NCBI GenBank assembly: GCA_964501335.1
Contig: CAZCTC010000006.1
Span: forward strand, 62,001-126,000
Source of the DNA: CAZCTC01 sp964501335
GTDB taxonomy: Bacteria > Chloroflexota > Anaerolineae > B4-G1 > SLSP01
Direction: 5' to 3'
Length of the DNA stretch: 64,000 nt
Made by a program: the position numbers and the translations under genes. The notes beneath the pieces were generated by a model. That model made no database searches, was not told the DNA's origin, and worked only from the letters and a program-made list of their open reading frames with translations. Of this stretch, positions 1 through 8,773 are shown one piece after another (position 1 is the stretch's first letter; the number at the start of each line of letters is the position of its first letter).

Positions 1-1122
1 CTTGTAACTTTGAATTACCGGAATCTTGACATATCCCAAACTCTCAGGAGATTCATAGCGGCATTGAGGAATTTTCTTCCGGGTATCGTAACCGTAGTAG
101 AGAATCACCGCATTGGGATCTCCAGGTGCAGGGCATTTGGTAAGATCAATTCTGGTATTAGCTGATTTATAAGGACCGGCAGATGCAGCCACATCCCTGG
201 CATTTCTACCGTTGATCTTCATGCTCTGAGTGGGAAAATCGAAATGCAAATGAATAATGGTTCCCCTACCACAAGATGTATCAAATCGGAGATCACCATG
301 TCTACCTTGAGTCCCATCGTACAACTTGCCCAAAAATTGTCCACGAGCAACCTGTTTACCAATTATTTGCCCTGGTATTGAACTTGTAGCTATGTGCAAA
401 TACCTGGACGTATAACCATTTTCATCAGTAATCTTTAACGCACTTTGATAATCATCCCGGCAATATCTGATTAATGTTCCAGGCGCAGCCGCTACAACCG
501 GCGCTGCTCTATCAGGAGTAAAATCCAAAGCACTCCCATATGAACTCATCTGACCTGAATTCGTGTGCCAGAAAACCGGAGCATATCCCCTTGTTCTTCG
601 CCATTTCTCGCCGGCACTCCAGGGGAAAAGATATTCCACAGCACTCAATTGGGTAGACGATTGTTCCGTCATAGTCAAACGAGTAGAATAGTCCATAAAC
701 TCAGTGGGGACATTTGTAGCCAGCTCTATAAAATCCGGCGCCCCCAGAACAGAGGTTATCCATACCCCAGAAAGATCCTGATATCCTAAAATTTCTGTCA
801 ATTCCAACGCCGACAAATCCACTTCCCAGCCCGCTTCAACTACCGAAGTAGGAACAACCACGGCATGAAACCAGTTTTCATAAGTTTCAAACGCACTGAC
901 AGTAAATCGTTCCGTCTCCGGCAAAAGCTCAGGATGAGTTTCCAACGCCGTTTCAATCGGTTCCCATAACTCAACCGGAACTTCAAAAGTAGTAAAGTCA
1001 ACGACAAGATTGTGAGTTGGCGCTTGTGCCCCCACCCGTCCCGGAAACATGGAACAGATCAGAGCCACCACCATTACCCAACGCCCCCACAATCCCACAG
1101 AGTGACGGATATTTTTATCCAT
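1..1122 (-). CDS. Secreted M23 (LytM-like) peptidase-fold protein, C-terminus cut by window edge
   Basis: An open frame of 374 codons runs off the left edge without a stop. The ATG at 1122 is preceded by a strong GGAGGT site. A Sec signal peptide is visible (hydrophobic stretch ending GRVGAQA). The second half contains an M23-like core: LDFTP, then APGTL, then RYLHI and the HLHF motif that supplies the second zinc site in LytM peptidases. The first zinc histidine, normally four residues before the Asp of the LDF motif, is Gly here (GSALDF), so it may be a binding domain and not an active peptidase. The frame begins 69 bp after the stop of the preceding secreted gene, so the two are probably cotranscribed. 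The fold assignment is fairly safe; the activity is not. Confidence 0.75.
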   Translation of the reverse strand, partial: MDKNIRHSVGLWGRWVMVVALICSMFPGRVGAQAPTHNLVVDFTTFEVPVELWEPIETALETHPELLPETERFTVSAFETYENWFHAVVVPTSVVEAGWEVDLSALELTEILGYQDLSGVWITSVLGAPDFIELATNVPTEFMDYSTRLTMTEQSSTQLSAVEYLFPWSAGEKWRRTRGYAPVFWHTNSGQMSSYGSALDFTPDRAAPVVAAAPGTLIRYCRDDYQSALKITDENGYTSRYLHIATSSIPGQIIGKQVARGQFLGKLYDGTQGRHGDLRFDTSCGRGTIIHLHFDFPTQSMKINGRNARDVAASAGPYKSANTRIDLTKCPAPGDPNAVILYYGYDTRKKIPQCRYESPESLGYVKIPVIQSYK

Positions 1123-1191
1123 GATTGCACCTCCTATCGCAAACATAACCCACCATTTCTAAAAAAATTCTCCTGGTTCGAGCTATACGGC

Positions 1192-2334
1192 TTATTTGAT
1201 CCGGATCAGATACAACAACCCCACATAGGCCGGCCGATTATCCGTAGTTGCCGACAGCTGGGAATCAGTGTTGGGGGCACTTTCACCACTCGTACCGACG
1301 GCGGACGAACCGGTTGAACCGTCCACATCGGCAGCATACTCCGACCAATAGTTGTTAGTATGAGTTGAGCCGGTAGAATCCGCATGGGAAGCAGCCCAAC
1401 CGCTTCCGTTATAGCGCTTGACGTACACACGATCATTGGCGACGGCAACATCAGCCTGAAGCGTACCGCTGGAATGATTATGGCTCGGAAGGGTATGGGT
1501 ATGGCTCATCACCGTATGGTTGTGGGCCAGATTGAGCGTATTACTTCCGCCGGTTTGGCCGATGTTGGCGCTGCTCACCCCCATCACAAAACGATCGGTC
1601 AGGTTCGGCAAAGCCTGTCCATAAAGCGGACTGGCCGTATCGGTTACCACAGAACCGTCAGCAATGGCCCAGTCCCCGGTAGGCAAAGGCGTGTTGGCAT
1701 CCTGACGCCACCAATTGATCACAGTGCCAACCGGGACGCCCGGCGGAAAGGCCCCCGCCGCCAGATCCTCAGGTTGAATGGAGTGATCTGCAATTTGAAG
1801 GGTAGTAATCGTATTAGGAGCCACTCCACCTGAAATCAAAGCAGAAATCCCCCCCCCAATCCGGATCCGAGGAGACATCTCTCCGTCGGTCCCGACGGCA
1901 ATTCCCAACCAGAGTTCACTGTTCCCAGTCACCAGAGTTGTAGGAATAACATTCCAGCTTCCCAGCATCACATGAAACAGACCGTCGCTTACCGGCACAC
2001 TGTTGGCCCCCGTCCATTGCTCTTCCCACAAGACGGGAGCAGTCGGAGCATCCGAAGCATAAATCCGAAAAACCATGGGATAGACCCCGGTCAAAGGCGC
2101 CCCGGCACTATCGGCCAGCCGCCCTTGATAAGGCACCTTCTGACTGAATCCCCCACCCCCCATCTCCAGCGACTGGAAAGGACGCGCCCACACATTGGTT
2201 GCAAAAAGCAGCGCCAACAGCACAAACAACGTTCCCCCATTGGGCACAAGCCAGCGAATCAATCGCTTCCCGAAAAAAACAAAGGTTTTCTCCCAGTCCA
2301 TCCACCGTTGTCCAAAATGCTTTTGCGTTTCCAT
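1192..2334 (-). CDS. Secreted phage tail collar-like protein
   Basis: 380 residues. The start at 2334 (METQKHFG) is preferred over an in-frame ATG 24 nt upstream because GGGAGGA lies just before it. There is a signal peptide or signal anchor (about residues 28-50), then a region resembling the N-terminal domain of secreted fibre-like proteins (VPYQGRLADSAGAPLTG). The C-terminal third has tail-collar features: GTVINWW, LPNLTDRFVMG, a His-rich segment (HNHTVMSHTHTLPSHNH) and the terminal NRPAYVGLLYLIRIK, which matches the usual end of phage tail-collar domains. In phages such domains form trimeric fibres with metal-bound histidines. Here a Sec signal and secreted-protein neighbours suggest a cell-surface fibre and not a phage part. 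An ECF-type promoter motif lies 57 nt upstream. Confidence 0.72.
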   Translation of the reverse strand: METQKHFGQRWMDWEKTFVFFGKRLIRWLVPNGGTLFVLLALLFATNVWARPFQSLEMGGGGFSQKVPYQGRLADSAGAPLTGVYPMVFRIYASDAPTAPVLWEEQWTGANSVPVSDGLFHVMLGSWNVIPTTLVTGNSELWLGIAVGTDGEMSPRIRIGGGISALISGGVAPNTITTLQIADHSIQPEDLAAGAFPPGVPVGTVINWWRQDANTPLPTGDWAIADGSVVTDTASPLYGQALPNLTDRFVMGVSSANIGQTGGSNTLNLAHNHTVMSHTHTLPSHNHSSGTLQADVAVANDRVYVKRYNGSGWAASHADSTGSTHTNNYWSEYAADVDGSTGSSAVGTSGESAPNTDSQLSATTDNRPAYVGLLYLIRIK

Positions 2335-2390
2335 CGTAAATTCCTCCCTAAAATCCAAGATTTAACTACTGAGCTTTCACTCTTCATTTC

Positions 2391-2419
2391 AATCAATACC
2401 GCCCCCTCCCTTTTTCCGA
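2391..2419 (-). promoter_or_regulatory. ECF-type promoter motif, site 1
   Basis: On the minus strand TCGGAAAAAG is followed, 21 nt from its first base, by TATTGATT. It is one of ten such sites in the window with identical spacing. It lies just beyond the terminator of the upstream gene and 57 nt before the start of the collar-like gene. Confidence 0.65.
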
Positions 2420-2462
2420 CACGAAAAAACGCCCGGGTTTTTCTCGGGCGTTTTTCGTGTCG
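2418..2462. terminator. Intrinsic terminator, T-rich on both strands
   Basis: A GC-rich stem (CGCCCGGG against CTCGGGCG, one mismatch) around a T-rich loop is flanked by A and T runs that extend the stem. It lies 3 nt after the stop of the TolB-propeller gene and would also stop transcription on the plus strand. Confidence 0.85.
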
Positions 2463-2465
2463 ATC

Positions 2466-4154
2466 CTACGGCCGCATCACCACCGGCAACCACAACCAGT
2501 AAGCCGGATTGTTCCCCTGGGCATCTACAACCGTTAAGGTCCGGGTTACTTCCCGAGACCAATCTCCTTCGTTATCCTGAACTTTAAAAGAAATAGTATG
2601 GATTCCCGGAACCAATTGATTCGCAGGAATGGTAAGCTTTGCACCGGTACCGAGAACTCCATTTAAACTGGATTGCCAGAGATAGTTCACAATGCGCCCC
2701 CCAGCTTCATCGCTGTCCTGCCCGGAACCGTAAAAGGTAACCACATCAGTACCCTGAACGGCCAGTTCTCGGGGAAAAATCGTATGAATTGTCGCCCGGG
2801 GAGGATAGGTATGCCGCGTTGCAGGAGATCGCAGGTTCATACTTCCCCCCGTAGTTATTCTCACCACATTGGTACATACCGTCCCAGTCATTGTCTCCGC
2901 CACATTCACGACTTCAATAGCCCCTGGATAGACATACATCAATTTGGAATTTGAAAGCCAGTAGGGCCACCAGATGGTAACATCCGACCGGGTACACGGG
3001 CTCTTCTGCGAACCATCCGCCTTCATGATATAAACCGTCTGTTTCGGATCCGCAAATCTTACATACGCAATATGCCGGTTATCCGGCGACCAGACCGGAT
3101 ACCAGCCCCCCGACCCTGCCAACTGGCGGGTAATGCCGGTGCTGACCTCCAGTCTGGCAATATTGCCGCTGGTCCCAGTCACCCAATCCGAAGTGTAAAT
3201 AATCCATTTTCCATCGGAAGACCAGTCCGGATACCAGTTTCTATAGGCAGAAGATGCGCCTGCAATCAACTGAGTCTTATTCGCACCATTAGCATTCATC
3301 ATAACCAGTTTGAGATCTCCCTCAGGAAAAGTCGCCGCATAGACAATTTGAGTACAATCTGGTGACCAATCAGGATTAAAACTGGAATAAGAACCGAAAC
3401 CGGAACTTTCCATAGTCAAATTTCCGATGTAGGTGCCATCACCTTCCATCACATGAATATTCCCATTGTAGACATAAACAACTCTTCCCGTTACTGAACA
3501 AACCTTAGGATCATAACCATTTTGAAGAAACTCCTGCTCGCTTCCGTCAAAATGCATGCGCCAGATCTCTCGCCCGGCAATGGGTTCTCCCTCTTTCACA
3601 AAATAAATGTAATCAGACCCGCCAGCCACCGGCAGCGTCAAATCTACTCGCTGCCCCTCTGGTTGAGTCTGATAAACCAACTGAGTGGAAAGGCTATTAG
3701 ATGCGGCCGAGAATGTGATCCAACTCCCTGCCGTTACACTCAAGGGAGGGCGATTCAGCAACGCCACAAAATAGGGTTGTTCACTGGCGGTCCCCATAGT
3801 AGTTGTAACGACTCGAATTCCACCGTCGGCTCCCTGGATAGTAACGGAAACCCCAAGAAGCGGATCACCCAGATAAAAATAAACATGTCCAAAAACACAA
3901 CAGGAAGGAGATTCCCCTGTTGTTACATCCGTGCAATTCTCGGGAAGCCGGATAAAATCAGGGCTGATCGCTTCGCCCTCCGGAATTACATCAAGTTCAG
4001 CATCCGGTGTTACGGTAAGAAGCGGGTCGGACAGACTCAAAACCGGCGAAACCGCCCTTACATTTTGCGTCCCCATCCCCAAAGCCATCCAGGCCCCTCC
4101 CAATAAAACCAGTACCCACCATCCCCGAAGCCAGATTCTCCTTAATTTCATCAT
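2466..4154 (-). CDS. Secreted TolB-type beta-propeller protein with C-terminal LPVVMR signature
   Basis: 562 residues with a signal peptide (MKLRRIWLRGWWVLVLLGG). After it comes a Cys-Cys domain shared with three other proteins of the window (ENCTDVT, SCCVFGHVYFYLG, about residues 72-175). Next is a TolB/PD40-like propeller with blades such as NPDWSPDCTQIVYA, YPDWSSDGKWIIYTSD and YPVWSPDNRHIAY. An Ig/PKD-like module follows (IHTIFPRELAVQG to EGDWSREVTRTLTV) and the end is YWLWLPVVMRP. It is nearly collinear with the first 540 residues of the C25 protein at 4997-8635 but lacks the peptidase, so it looks like a peptidase-free paralogue. Its catalytic role, if any, is unknown; propellers of this kind usually bind ligands or proteins. 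A second ATG directly follows the first and is equally possible as start. Confidence 0.8.
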   Translation of the reverse strand: MMKLRRIWLRGWWVLVLLGGAWMALGMGTQNVRAVSPVLSLSDPLLTVTPDAELDVIPEGEAISPDFIRLPENCTDVTTGESPSCCVFGHVYFYLGDPLLGVSVTIQGADGGIRVVTTTMGTASEQPYFVALLNRPPLSVTAGSWITFSAASNSLSTQLVYQTQPEGQRVDLTLPVAGGSDYIYFVKEGEPIAGREIWRMHFDGSEQEFLQNGYDPKVCSVTGRVVYVYNGNIHVMEGDGTYIGNLTMESSGFGSYSSFNPDWSPDCTQIVYAATFPEGDLKLVMMNANGANKTQLIAGASSAYRNWYPDWSSDGKWIIYTSDWVTGTSGNIARLEVSTGITRQLAGSGGWYPVWSPDNRHIAYVRFADPKQTVYIMKADGSQKSPCTRSDVTIWWPYWLSNSKLMYVYPGAIEVVNVAETMTGTVCTNVVRITTGGSMNLRSPATRHTYPPRATIHTIFPRELAVQGTDVVTFYGSGQDSDEAGGRIVNYLWQSSLNGVLGTGAKLTIPANQLVPGIHTISFKVQDNEGDWSREVTRTLTVVDAQGNNPAYWLWLPVVMRP

Positions 4155-4183
4155 TGCTCCTCCCCTCCATAAACCTTTCGATT

Positions 4184-4212
4184 AATCAATGCCGCTCTGT
4201 CCCCTTTTCCGA
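4184..4212 (-). promoter_or_regulatory. ECF-type promoter motif, site 2
   Basis: Minus strand TCGGAAAAG with CATTGATT starting 21 nt after the first base. It lies 30 nt before the start of the TolB-propeller gene and directly after the preceding terminator. Confidence 0.65.
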
Positions 4213-4221
4213 CAAGAGAAA

Positions 4222-4246
4222 GCTGCGCAAGTTAAACCTGCGCAGC
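4222..4246 (-). terminator. Intrinsic terminator of the DUF2690 gene
   Basis: An 8-bp stem GCTGCGCA/TGCGCAGC with a 9-nt loop is followed on the minus strand by TTTCTCTT. Confidence 0.8.
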
Positions 4247-4303
4247 CAGGACCCTCTTCTGAAAGCAAACTTCAACGTATAGACCAATCAGTTGCCTTAC
4301 AGG

Positions 4304-4864
4304 TTACTTCCATGCCGTCTGACACGAAAAAACGTACATAGCATCCGTATCCAGAAAACCTCCCGCTAATGCTGACGTCGTCGGTGCATAGACCATCCCG
4401 GTATGCTGATCACTTTCCCATCCCCATTTAAAGTAACCCAGATCAGAGGGATCAATCCGCCGATTCCGATTATCGTCTCTAATCACCTGGGCCATTACAT
4501 AGGGAAAAGATCGCGCAGAGCCGATACGCACAGTCCGCGCCCAATTAGTCTGGCAAGTGTTCGACCACCAGAGTTGGGTATAACCAATGTTGTTGCCCCG
4601 ATTATCGTAAATAGAGCATACGGCCACTACCCCATAGCTCACATTGCAACGCATTGCATAAGGATCCTTGCCATTGCAACCATTGCCAGAACATAAAGGA
4701 GCCATCCGCTCACCCTTAACAGGCTCCTTCCCAACTTCCAGGAAACAGGCTGAAATATCCTTTCCAGGAGGACATTCCGAGCCGGCTACCACGGATTGCG
4801 CAGAGGTTGTAAGTTGCATCCCCAACAACACTAATACACTCAAAAACATCACCAATTTACGCAT
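4304..4864 (-). CDS. Secreted DUF2690-like protein
   Basis: 186 residues. The start at 4864 (MRKLVMFLSVLVLLG) has an AGGAGA site at good spacing and opens a clear signal peptide; an upstream in-frame start lacks both. The mature part contains GCNGKDPYAMRCN, YTQLWWSNTCQTNWART and a Cys near the C-terminus. This matches the small DUF2690 family, known mostly from secreted or membrane-linked actinobacterial proteins, whose function is not established. Seven cysteines remain in the mature chain, consistent with disulfides outside the cell. It is a single-gene unit with its own ECF-type motif (57 nt upstream) and terminator. Confidence 0.75.
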   Translation of the reverse strand: MRKLVMFLSVLVLLGMQLTTSAQSVVAGSECPPGKDISACFLEVGKEPVKGERMAPLCSGNGCNGKDPYAMRCNVSYGVVAVCSIYDNRGNNIGYTQLWWSNTCQTNWARTVRIGSARSFPYVMAQVIRDDNRNRRIDPSDLGYFKWGWESDQHTGMVYAPTTSALAGGFLDTDAMYVFSCQTAWK

Positions 4865-4920
4865 AGGATCTTCTCCTGTTTGTAATCTATCTGGCCGATA
4901 TGTAAGCAATGCTCTATCAG

Positions 4921-4949
4921 AATCAATACCACCCCATCCCCTTTTCCGA
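4921..4949 (-). promoter_or_regulatory. ECF-type promoter motif, site 3
   Basis: Minus strand TCGGAAAAG with TATTGATT starting 21 nt after the first base, 57 nt before the DUF2690 start. It is almost identical to site 1, including the G-rich spacer. Confidence 0.65.
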
Positions 4950-4991
4950 CACGAAAAAACGCCCGAGTTTTTCTCGGGCGTTTTTTCGTGT
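4949..4991. terminator. Intrinsic terminator of the C25 gene
   Basis: The stem CGCCCGAG/CTCGGGCG with a T5 loop is flanked by A6 and T6, giving a longer stem and a U-tract on either strand. It lies 5 nt after the stop codon. Confidence 0.88.
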
Positions 4992-4996
4992 TGATC

Positions 4997-7900
4997 CTAC
5001 GGCCGCATCACTACCGGCAACCACTGCCGATACAACTGATAACGATCCCCCGGCGCCATGTAATTTCCTTGCTGAGTATAAACGGCGACATTGCCGACGT
5101 TATCCACGGCCTGAATCAAAAACTTTGTGGTGGCATTGCCCGGAAACAACCCTTTCCAGGTCCCCCCGGTCGGGGTAAATACCTGACTTGCCCAATTCCC
5201 ATTCGAATCGATATAGGCCCCGACCACCTGATAAATTCCCGAACTATCCTGGACTTTTACAGTGATCGAAACCTTGCCCGTGGCCTCAATCGAGCTCTCC
5301 AGCTGTTCCAACCAGGGCCCGCTCCAATCCTCACTGATATTGTAATAAATATCCACGCCGACCTGATTGTAAAGCCGCTGGGTCTGCGAAGGGCCATAGA
5401 ACTGGCTCAAACTCACCAGCAACCCGCCGTCATTCCCCAAATTATTGGTCGCCAGGGGGAAATCCGGGAACCAGACCGGCGTATCCAACGGCGCTTCTTC
5501 AGTCACCGCATTGGGATCCCAGACCGCCTTACAAACCACCGGATTTACCGAAGGGACAACTGATCCCTGGGTAGAACGCAGCACGACGCCATGGGGCCGC
5601 ACTTTTCCAACCGGAAACGATTCATAGTAATAAGGCTGCCAGGGCTTGCCCGTACTGCACATAGATCCACTGCCGCATTGATAAATCGTCCCGGCCGGCG
5701 TTGAATACGGCGTGCAACTTGAAAAACTCAAAGTTTTGGACTCAATCCACAAGGGGATATCGGTGTCCGTTATGACCGTGAAAGATTGCAAAGCGTTCGG
5801 AGAAACGGCCTCCGTTTTTTCCTGAAGCAAATCCGGAGAATGGACTTCGGTCATCGGCAACCCGTACAAAGTTAATTCCATCAAAGCCTTGCTAAAGTGC
5901 GCGTCGTCCCGTACCTGCTCCATGGATTGCAAATAGTAATCCTGCTTGGCATTCACCAGAGCTTTCCCCACCGTCGTCTGCGCCCCCTGCAATAACGCGT
6001 CGGTATAGCTGACCATTAACTGTTCCGAAAGCCCGATGCCGTTATCATACCCCCATCCAAAACCCGTATTCCCCAACACCAACGCCCCTTTACGGATAAA
6101 AGCCTGGACACTTCCTAAAGGTTCTCGGCTTTCAGGCGGAGCCCATAATCCCATATGGCAACCCGGCCCCCAAATCAAAGTTCCCCGTAAATCACCCCGA
6201 CTGTTCAAAATCTGGTGGCTGGTTAAGGATTCACCCGCCGGGGTTCCCAACGTATAATGGGTAGCATGCTCATTCAAGGAAACAGTGGTATGCCGGGGAG
6301 TAAAAATTTGATCGATCAACTGGGTAACGCCCCAGCTTCCCCCAATCAACCCGGCATCGGGAATTAAACCGTCTGCGGCAAAAAGATCCCGCTCCTTTTC
6401 CGCACTATCTACCATAGATCCATACCCGGTCACGGCCGTTCCCTGAACATTGATCGGATGTCCCGCCAGGAACCAATCGATCTGCCCCACCATTTCAGCA
6501 TCGGAGCCGATCAGCCTTCCTGTTGCCAGGGTCGGAACATAGAGCGAGATTGAATCAAACCGCCATCGCGCCCCATAATAGTCATCCGTGAAGAACCAGT
6601 TTTGATTCAACGCCGCACCGACCGCCGTTGTGATGGGAATAACAGGATCATTCGCACTCACATAGACAGTCTCCGAATACGAGGTCTCATCCTTAATGCG
6701 ATAAAAGGGTACCACCCGATCATCACCGGCAATCACTAAATAACGCAGATTGGGACTGGTTTTGAATTCCTGCAACACCAGCACTCCGATTTTTTGGGCC
6801 ACCGCATTGGCCAGCAGGGGATTGGTCGGTTGCTGATCCCAACGCTCGTAAGCCTGCTGGATCAGCGGATCGGAATCCACCGCCAGCACCCGGCCGTGGG
6901 TCGCCGCCGCCAGATCGAACAACCGGCTCATCACCTGGGTGGCCGAAACCGGATTACCCAGCGCAGTCGCCAGCCGTCCGCGATGGGTCACAATTAAGGT
7001 ATCCAAATTTTTCGGCAAATCCGTCACCACCAGAGTCCGTTCAGCCGCCGGCGACCATTCGCCTTCGTTGTCCTGCACCTCAAGGTAAATCGTATGGATT
7101 CCCAAAGAGAAGCTCACCGTCGACATCGAAAAAATCGGAGCCGTGCTCAACTCACCGTCCAGGCTGGAACGCCAGCGATAAGCCACGATCCCATTGCCGT
7201 TTTCATCGGCATCCTGTCCCATCCCTGAGAATAAAACGGTATCGTATCCTTTCAATGCCCGCGGCGGATAGACGGTATGGATCGTCGCCCGCGGCGGATA
7301 AGTGTGCCGCGCCGTGGGAGTACGATGCTCCGATCCTCCCGTCGTTATTCTCACCACATTGCTACACACCGTCCCGGTCACCGTCTCTGTCACATCCACC
7401 GTTTCGATAGCATAGGGATAGACATACATCAACTTTGAATTCGAAAGCCAGTAAGGCCACCAGATTACCACATCTGATCGGGTACAGGGACTCCGCTTAG
7501 TCCCGTCGGCACTCATGATGTAGACGGTCATTTTGGGATGATCCCCTCTTAAATCTATATAAGCAATATGCCGCCCATCCGGAGAATAAACTGGATACCA
7601 GCCTGCTCCCCTCAATCGTTTGAAAATTGAAGTAGCAACATCTACTACATAAACATCTCCTCCCGACCCGGTTACAAGATCATGAGTATAAATAATGCTC
7701 TTACCATCCGGGGACCAATCCGGATACCATTCTCTATACTCAGAAGTAATGGAGGGATTCAGCCTTCTTTTGTTGCTCCCAGTCGGCCCCATGACTACCA
7801 ACTGATAATCACCACCAGGAAAAGTAGCTCCGTAGACAATCTGACTACAATCCGGCGACCAATCAGGGTTAAAACTTGAATAAGAACTTATCCCGCCGCC

Positions 7901-8635
7901 TTGAGTCACATTCCACACATAAGTTCCATCCAATTCCATCACATGAATATCCCCATTGTAAACATAAGCGATCCTTCCATCAACCGAACAGATATCAGGA
8001 TCAGAACCGTTCCGCAAAAAGGTCTTCCCGCTGCCGTCAAGATGGATGCTCCAGATTTCCCTCTCCGTATCGCCCTGAATAACATACACAATCGGATCGT
8101 TCGAAGTTCGCGTCGGCAGGACCAGATCCACCTGCTGCCCGGCCGGCCGCACTTGATAGGTCAGCACCCGGGTAAATCCTCCAAAAGAAGCCGACAAAGT
8201 AATCCAACTGCCCACCGTCACACTCAACGGAACCCGATTGAGCGCCGTCGCAAAATAGGGGTGCATACTGTCATATCCCCGGGTCGTCGTCACAACCTGC
8301 GTCTGCCCATCCGCAGTTCGAATAGTAACCGCAACGCCGCTTAGAGGTTGCCCTTGAGCAAAGTAAACGTAACCGTACAAACAACAGCTCTCCGATCCGT
8401 CGTCCGGCGTCACATCGGTACAATTCTCAGGCAACGGAACCGGTCCATCCGGAGCCGGCACAGGCTGGTCGATCGCTAAGACCACCGGCAAATACAAACC
8501 CGGCATATCTCCACGAGAAACGCTTTCCTCTACCGCTGATTCCCCTAAAGCCTGAACCAGGCCGGATGGGAAAACCGACATCATCACCAAAATCAGCGAA
8601 AACACCAATGAAATCCGCCTTTGAAATTCCTGCAT
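4997..8635 (-). CDS. Secreted C25 (gingipain-like) cysteine peptidase with TolB propeller
   Basis: 1212 residues. The start at 8635 (MQEFQRRISLVF) follows AAGGAGAG and opens the signal peptide; the longer frame upstream has no such site. Order: signal (1-30), Cys-Cys domain (about 70-170), TolB propeller (about 175-430), Ig/PKD-like module (about 445-540), caspase-fold C25 domain (about 545-930), Ig-like C-terminal part and YRQWLPVVMRP. In the peptidase part the dyad is probably His793 (NEHATHY) and Cys826 (GPGCHMG), 33 residues apart, the same distance I recall for gingipain R. C25 enzymes cleave after Arg or Lys outside the cell; specificity cannot be read here. ECF-type site 4 lies 47 nt upstream. 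The TPR-CHAT gene upstream belongs to the same peptidase clan (CD). Confidence 0.82.
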   Translation of the reverse strand: MQEFQRRISLVFSLILVMMSVFPSGLVQALGESAVEESVSRGDMPGLYLPVVLAIDQPVPAPDGPVPLPENCTDVTPDDGSESCCLYGYVYFAQGQPLSGVAVTIRTADGQTQVVTTTRGYDSMHPYFATALNRVPLSVTVGSWITLSASFGGFTRVLTYQVRPAGQQVDLVLPTRTSNDPIVYVIQGDTEREIWSIHLDGSGKTFLRNGSDPDICSVDGRIAYVYNGDIHVMELDGTYVWNVTQGGGISSYSSFNPDWSPDCSQIVYGATFPGGDYQLVVMGPTGSNKRRLNPSITSEYREWYPDWSPDGKSIIYTHDLVTGSGGDVYVVDVATSIFKRLRGAGWYPVYSPDGRHIAYIDLRGDHPKMTVYIMSADGTKRSPCTRSDVVIWWPYWLSNSKLMYVYPYAIETVDVTETVTGTVCSNVVRITTGGSEHRTPTARHTYPPRATIHTVYPPRALKGYDTVLFSGMGQDADENGNGIVAYRWRSSLDGELSTAPIFSMSTVSFSLGIHTIYLEVQDNEGEWSPAAERTLVVTDLPKNLDTLIVTHRGRLATALGNPVSATQVMSRLFDLAAATHGRVLAVDSDPLIQQAYERWDQQPTNPLLANAVAQKIGVLVLQEFKTSPNLRYLVIAGDDRVVPFYRIKDETSYSETVYVSANDPVIPITTAVGAALNQNWFFTDDYYGARWRFDSISLYVPTLATGRLIGSDAEMVGQIDWFLAGHPINVQGTAVTGYGSMVDSAEKERDLFAADGLIPDAGLIGGSWGVTQLIDQIFTPRHTTVSLNEHATHYTLGTPAGESLTSHQILNSRGDLRGTLIWGPGCHMGLWAPPESREPLGSVQAFIRKGALVLGNTGFGWGYDNGIGLSEQLMVSYTDALLQGAQTTVGKALVNAKQDYYLQSMEQVRDDAHFSKALMELTLYGLPMTEVHSPDLLQEKTEAVSPNALQSFTVITDTDIPLWIESKTLSFSSCTPYSTPAGTIYQCGSGSMCSTGKPWQPYYYESFPVGKVRPHGVVLRSTQGSVVPSVNPVVCKAVWDPNAVTEEAPLDTPVWFPDFPLATNNLGNDGGLLVSLSQFYGPSQTQRLYNQVGVDIYYNISEDWSGPWLEQLESSIEATGKVSITVKVQDSSGIYQVVGAYIDSNGNWASQVFTPTGGTWKGLFPGNATTKFLIQAVDNVGNVAVYTQQGNYMAPGDRYQLYRQWLPVVMRP

Positions 8636-8681
8636 CTTAATCTCTCCTTTCCTAACTGACCCTTTCACTTACATTTAATAC

Positions 8682-8710
8682 ACTCAAGGCCAGGCCTTGA
8701 GCTTTTCCGA
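8682..8710 (-). promoter_or_regulatory. ECF-type promoter motif, site 4
   Basis: Minus strand TCGGAAAAG with CCTTGAGT starting 21 nt after the first base. The second box is the most diverged of the ten. The site is 47 nt before the C25 gene and directly after the CHAT gene terminator. Confidence 0.55.
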
Positions 8711-8712
8711 CA

Positions 8713-8745
8713 CAAAAAAAACCGCGCGAACAAAACTCGCGCGGC
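8713..8745 (-). terminator. Intrinsic terminator of the sigma/anti-sigma/CHAT operon
   Basis: CCGCGCGA/TCGCGCGG stem with a 7-nt loop, followed on the minus strand by a run of eight or more T. Confidence 0.9.
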
Positions 8746-8773
8746 TATCCACCTCTCTCGAAGTATCCCCTTT

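Noticed and set aside
1192..2334. Prophage remnant
   Set aside because: Only one phage-like domain, on a protein with a signal peptide, with no other phage gene in the window.
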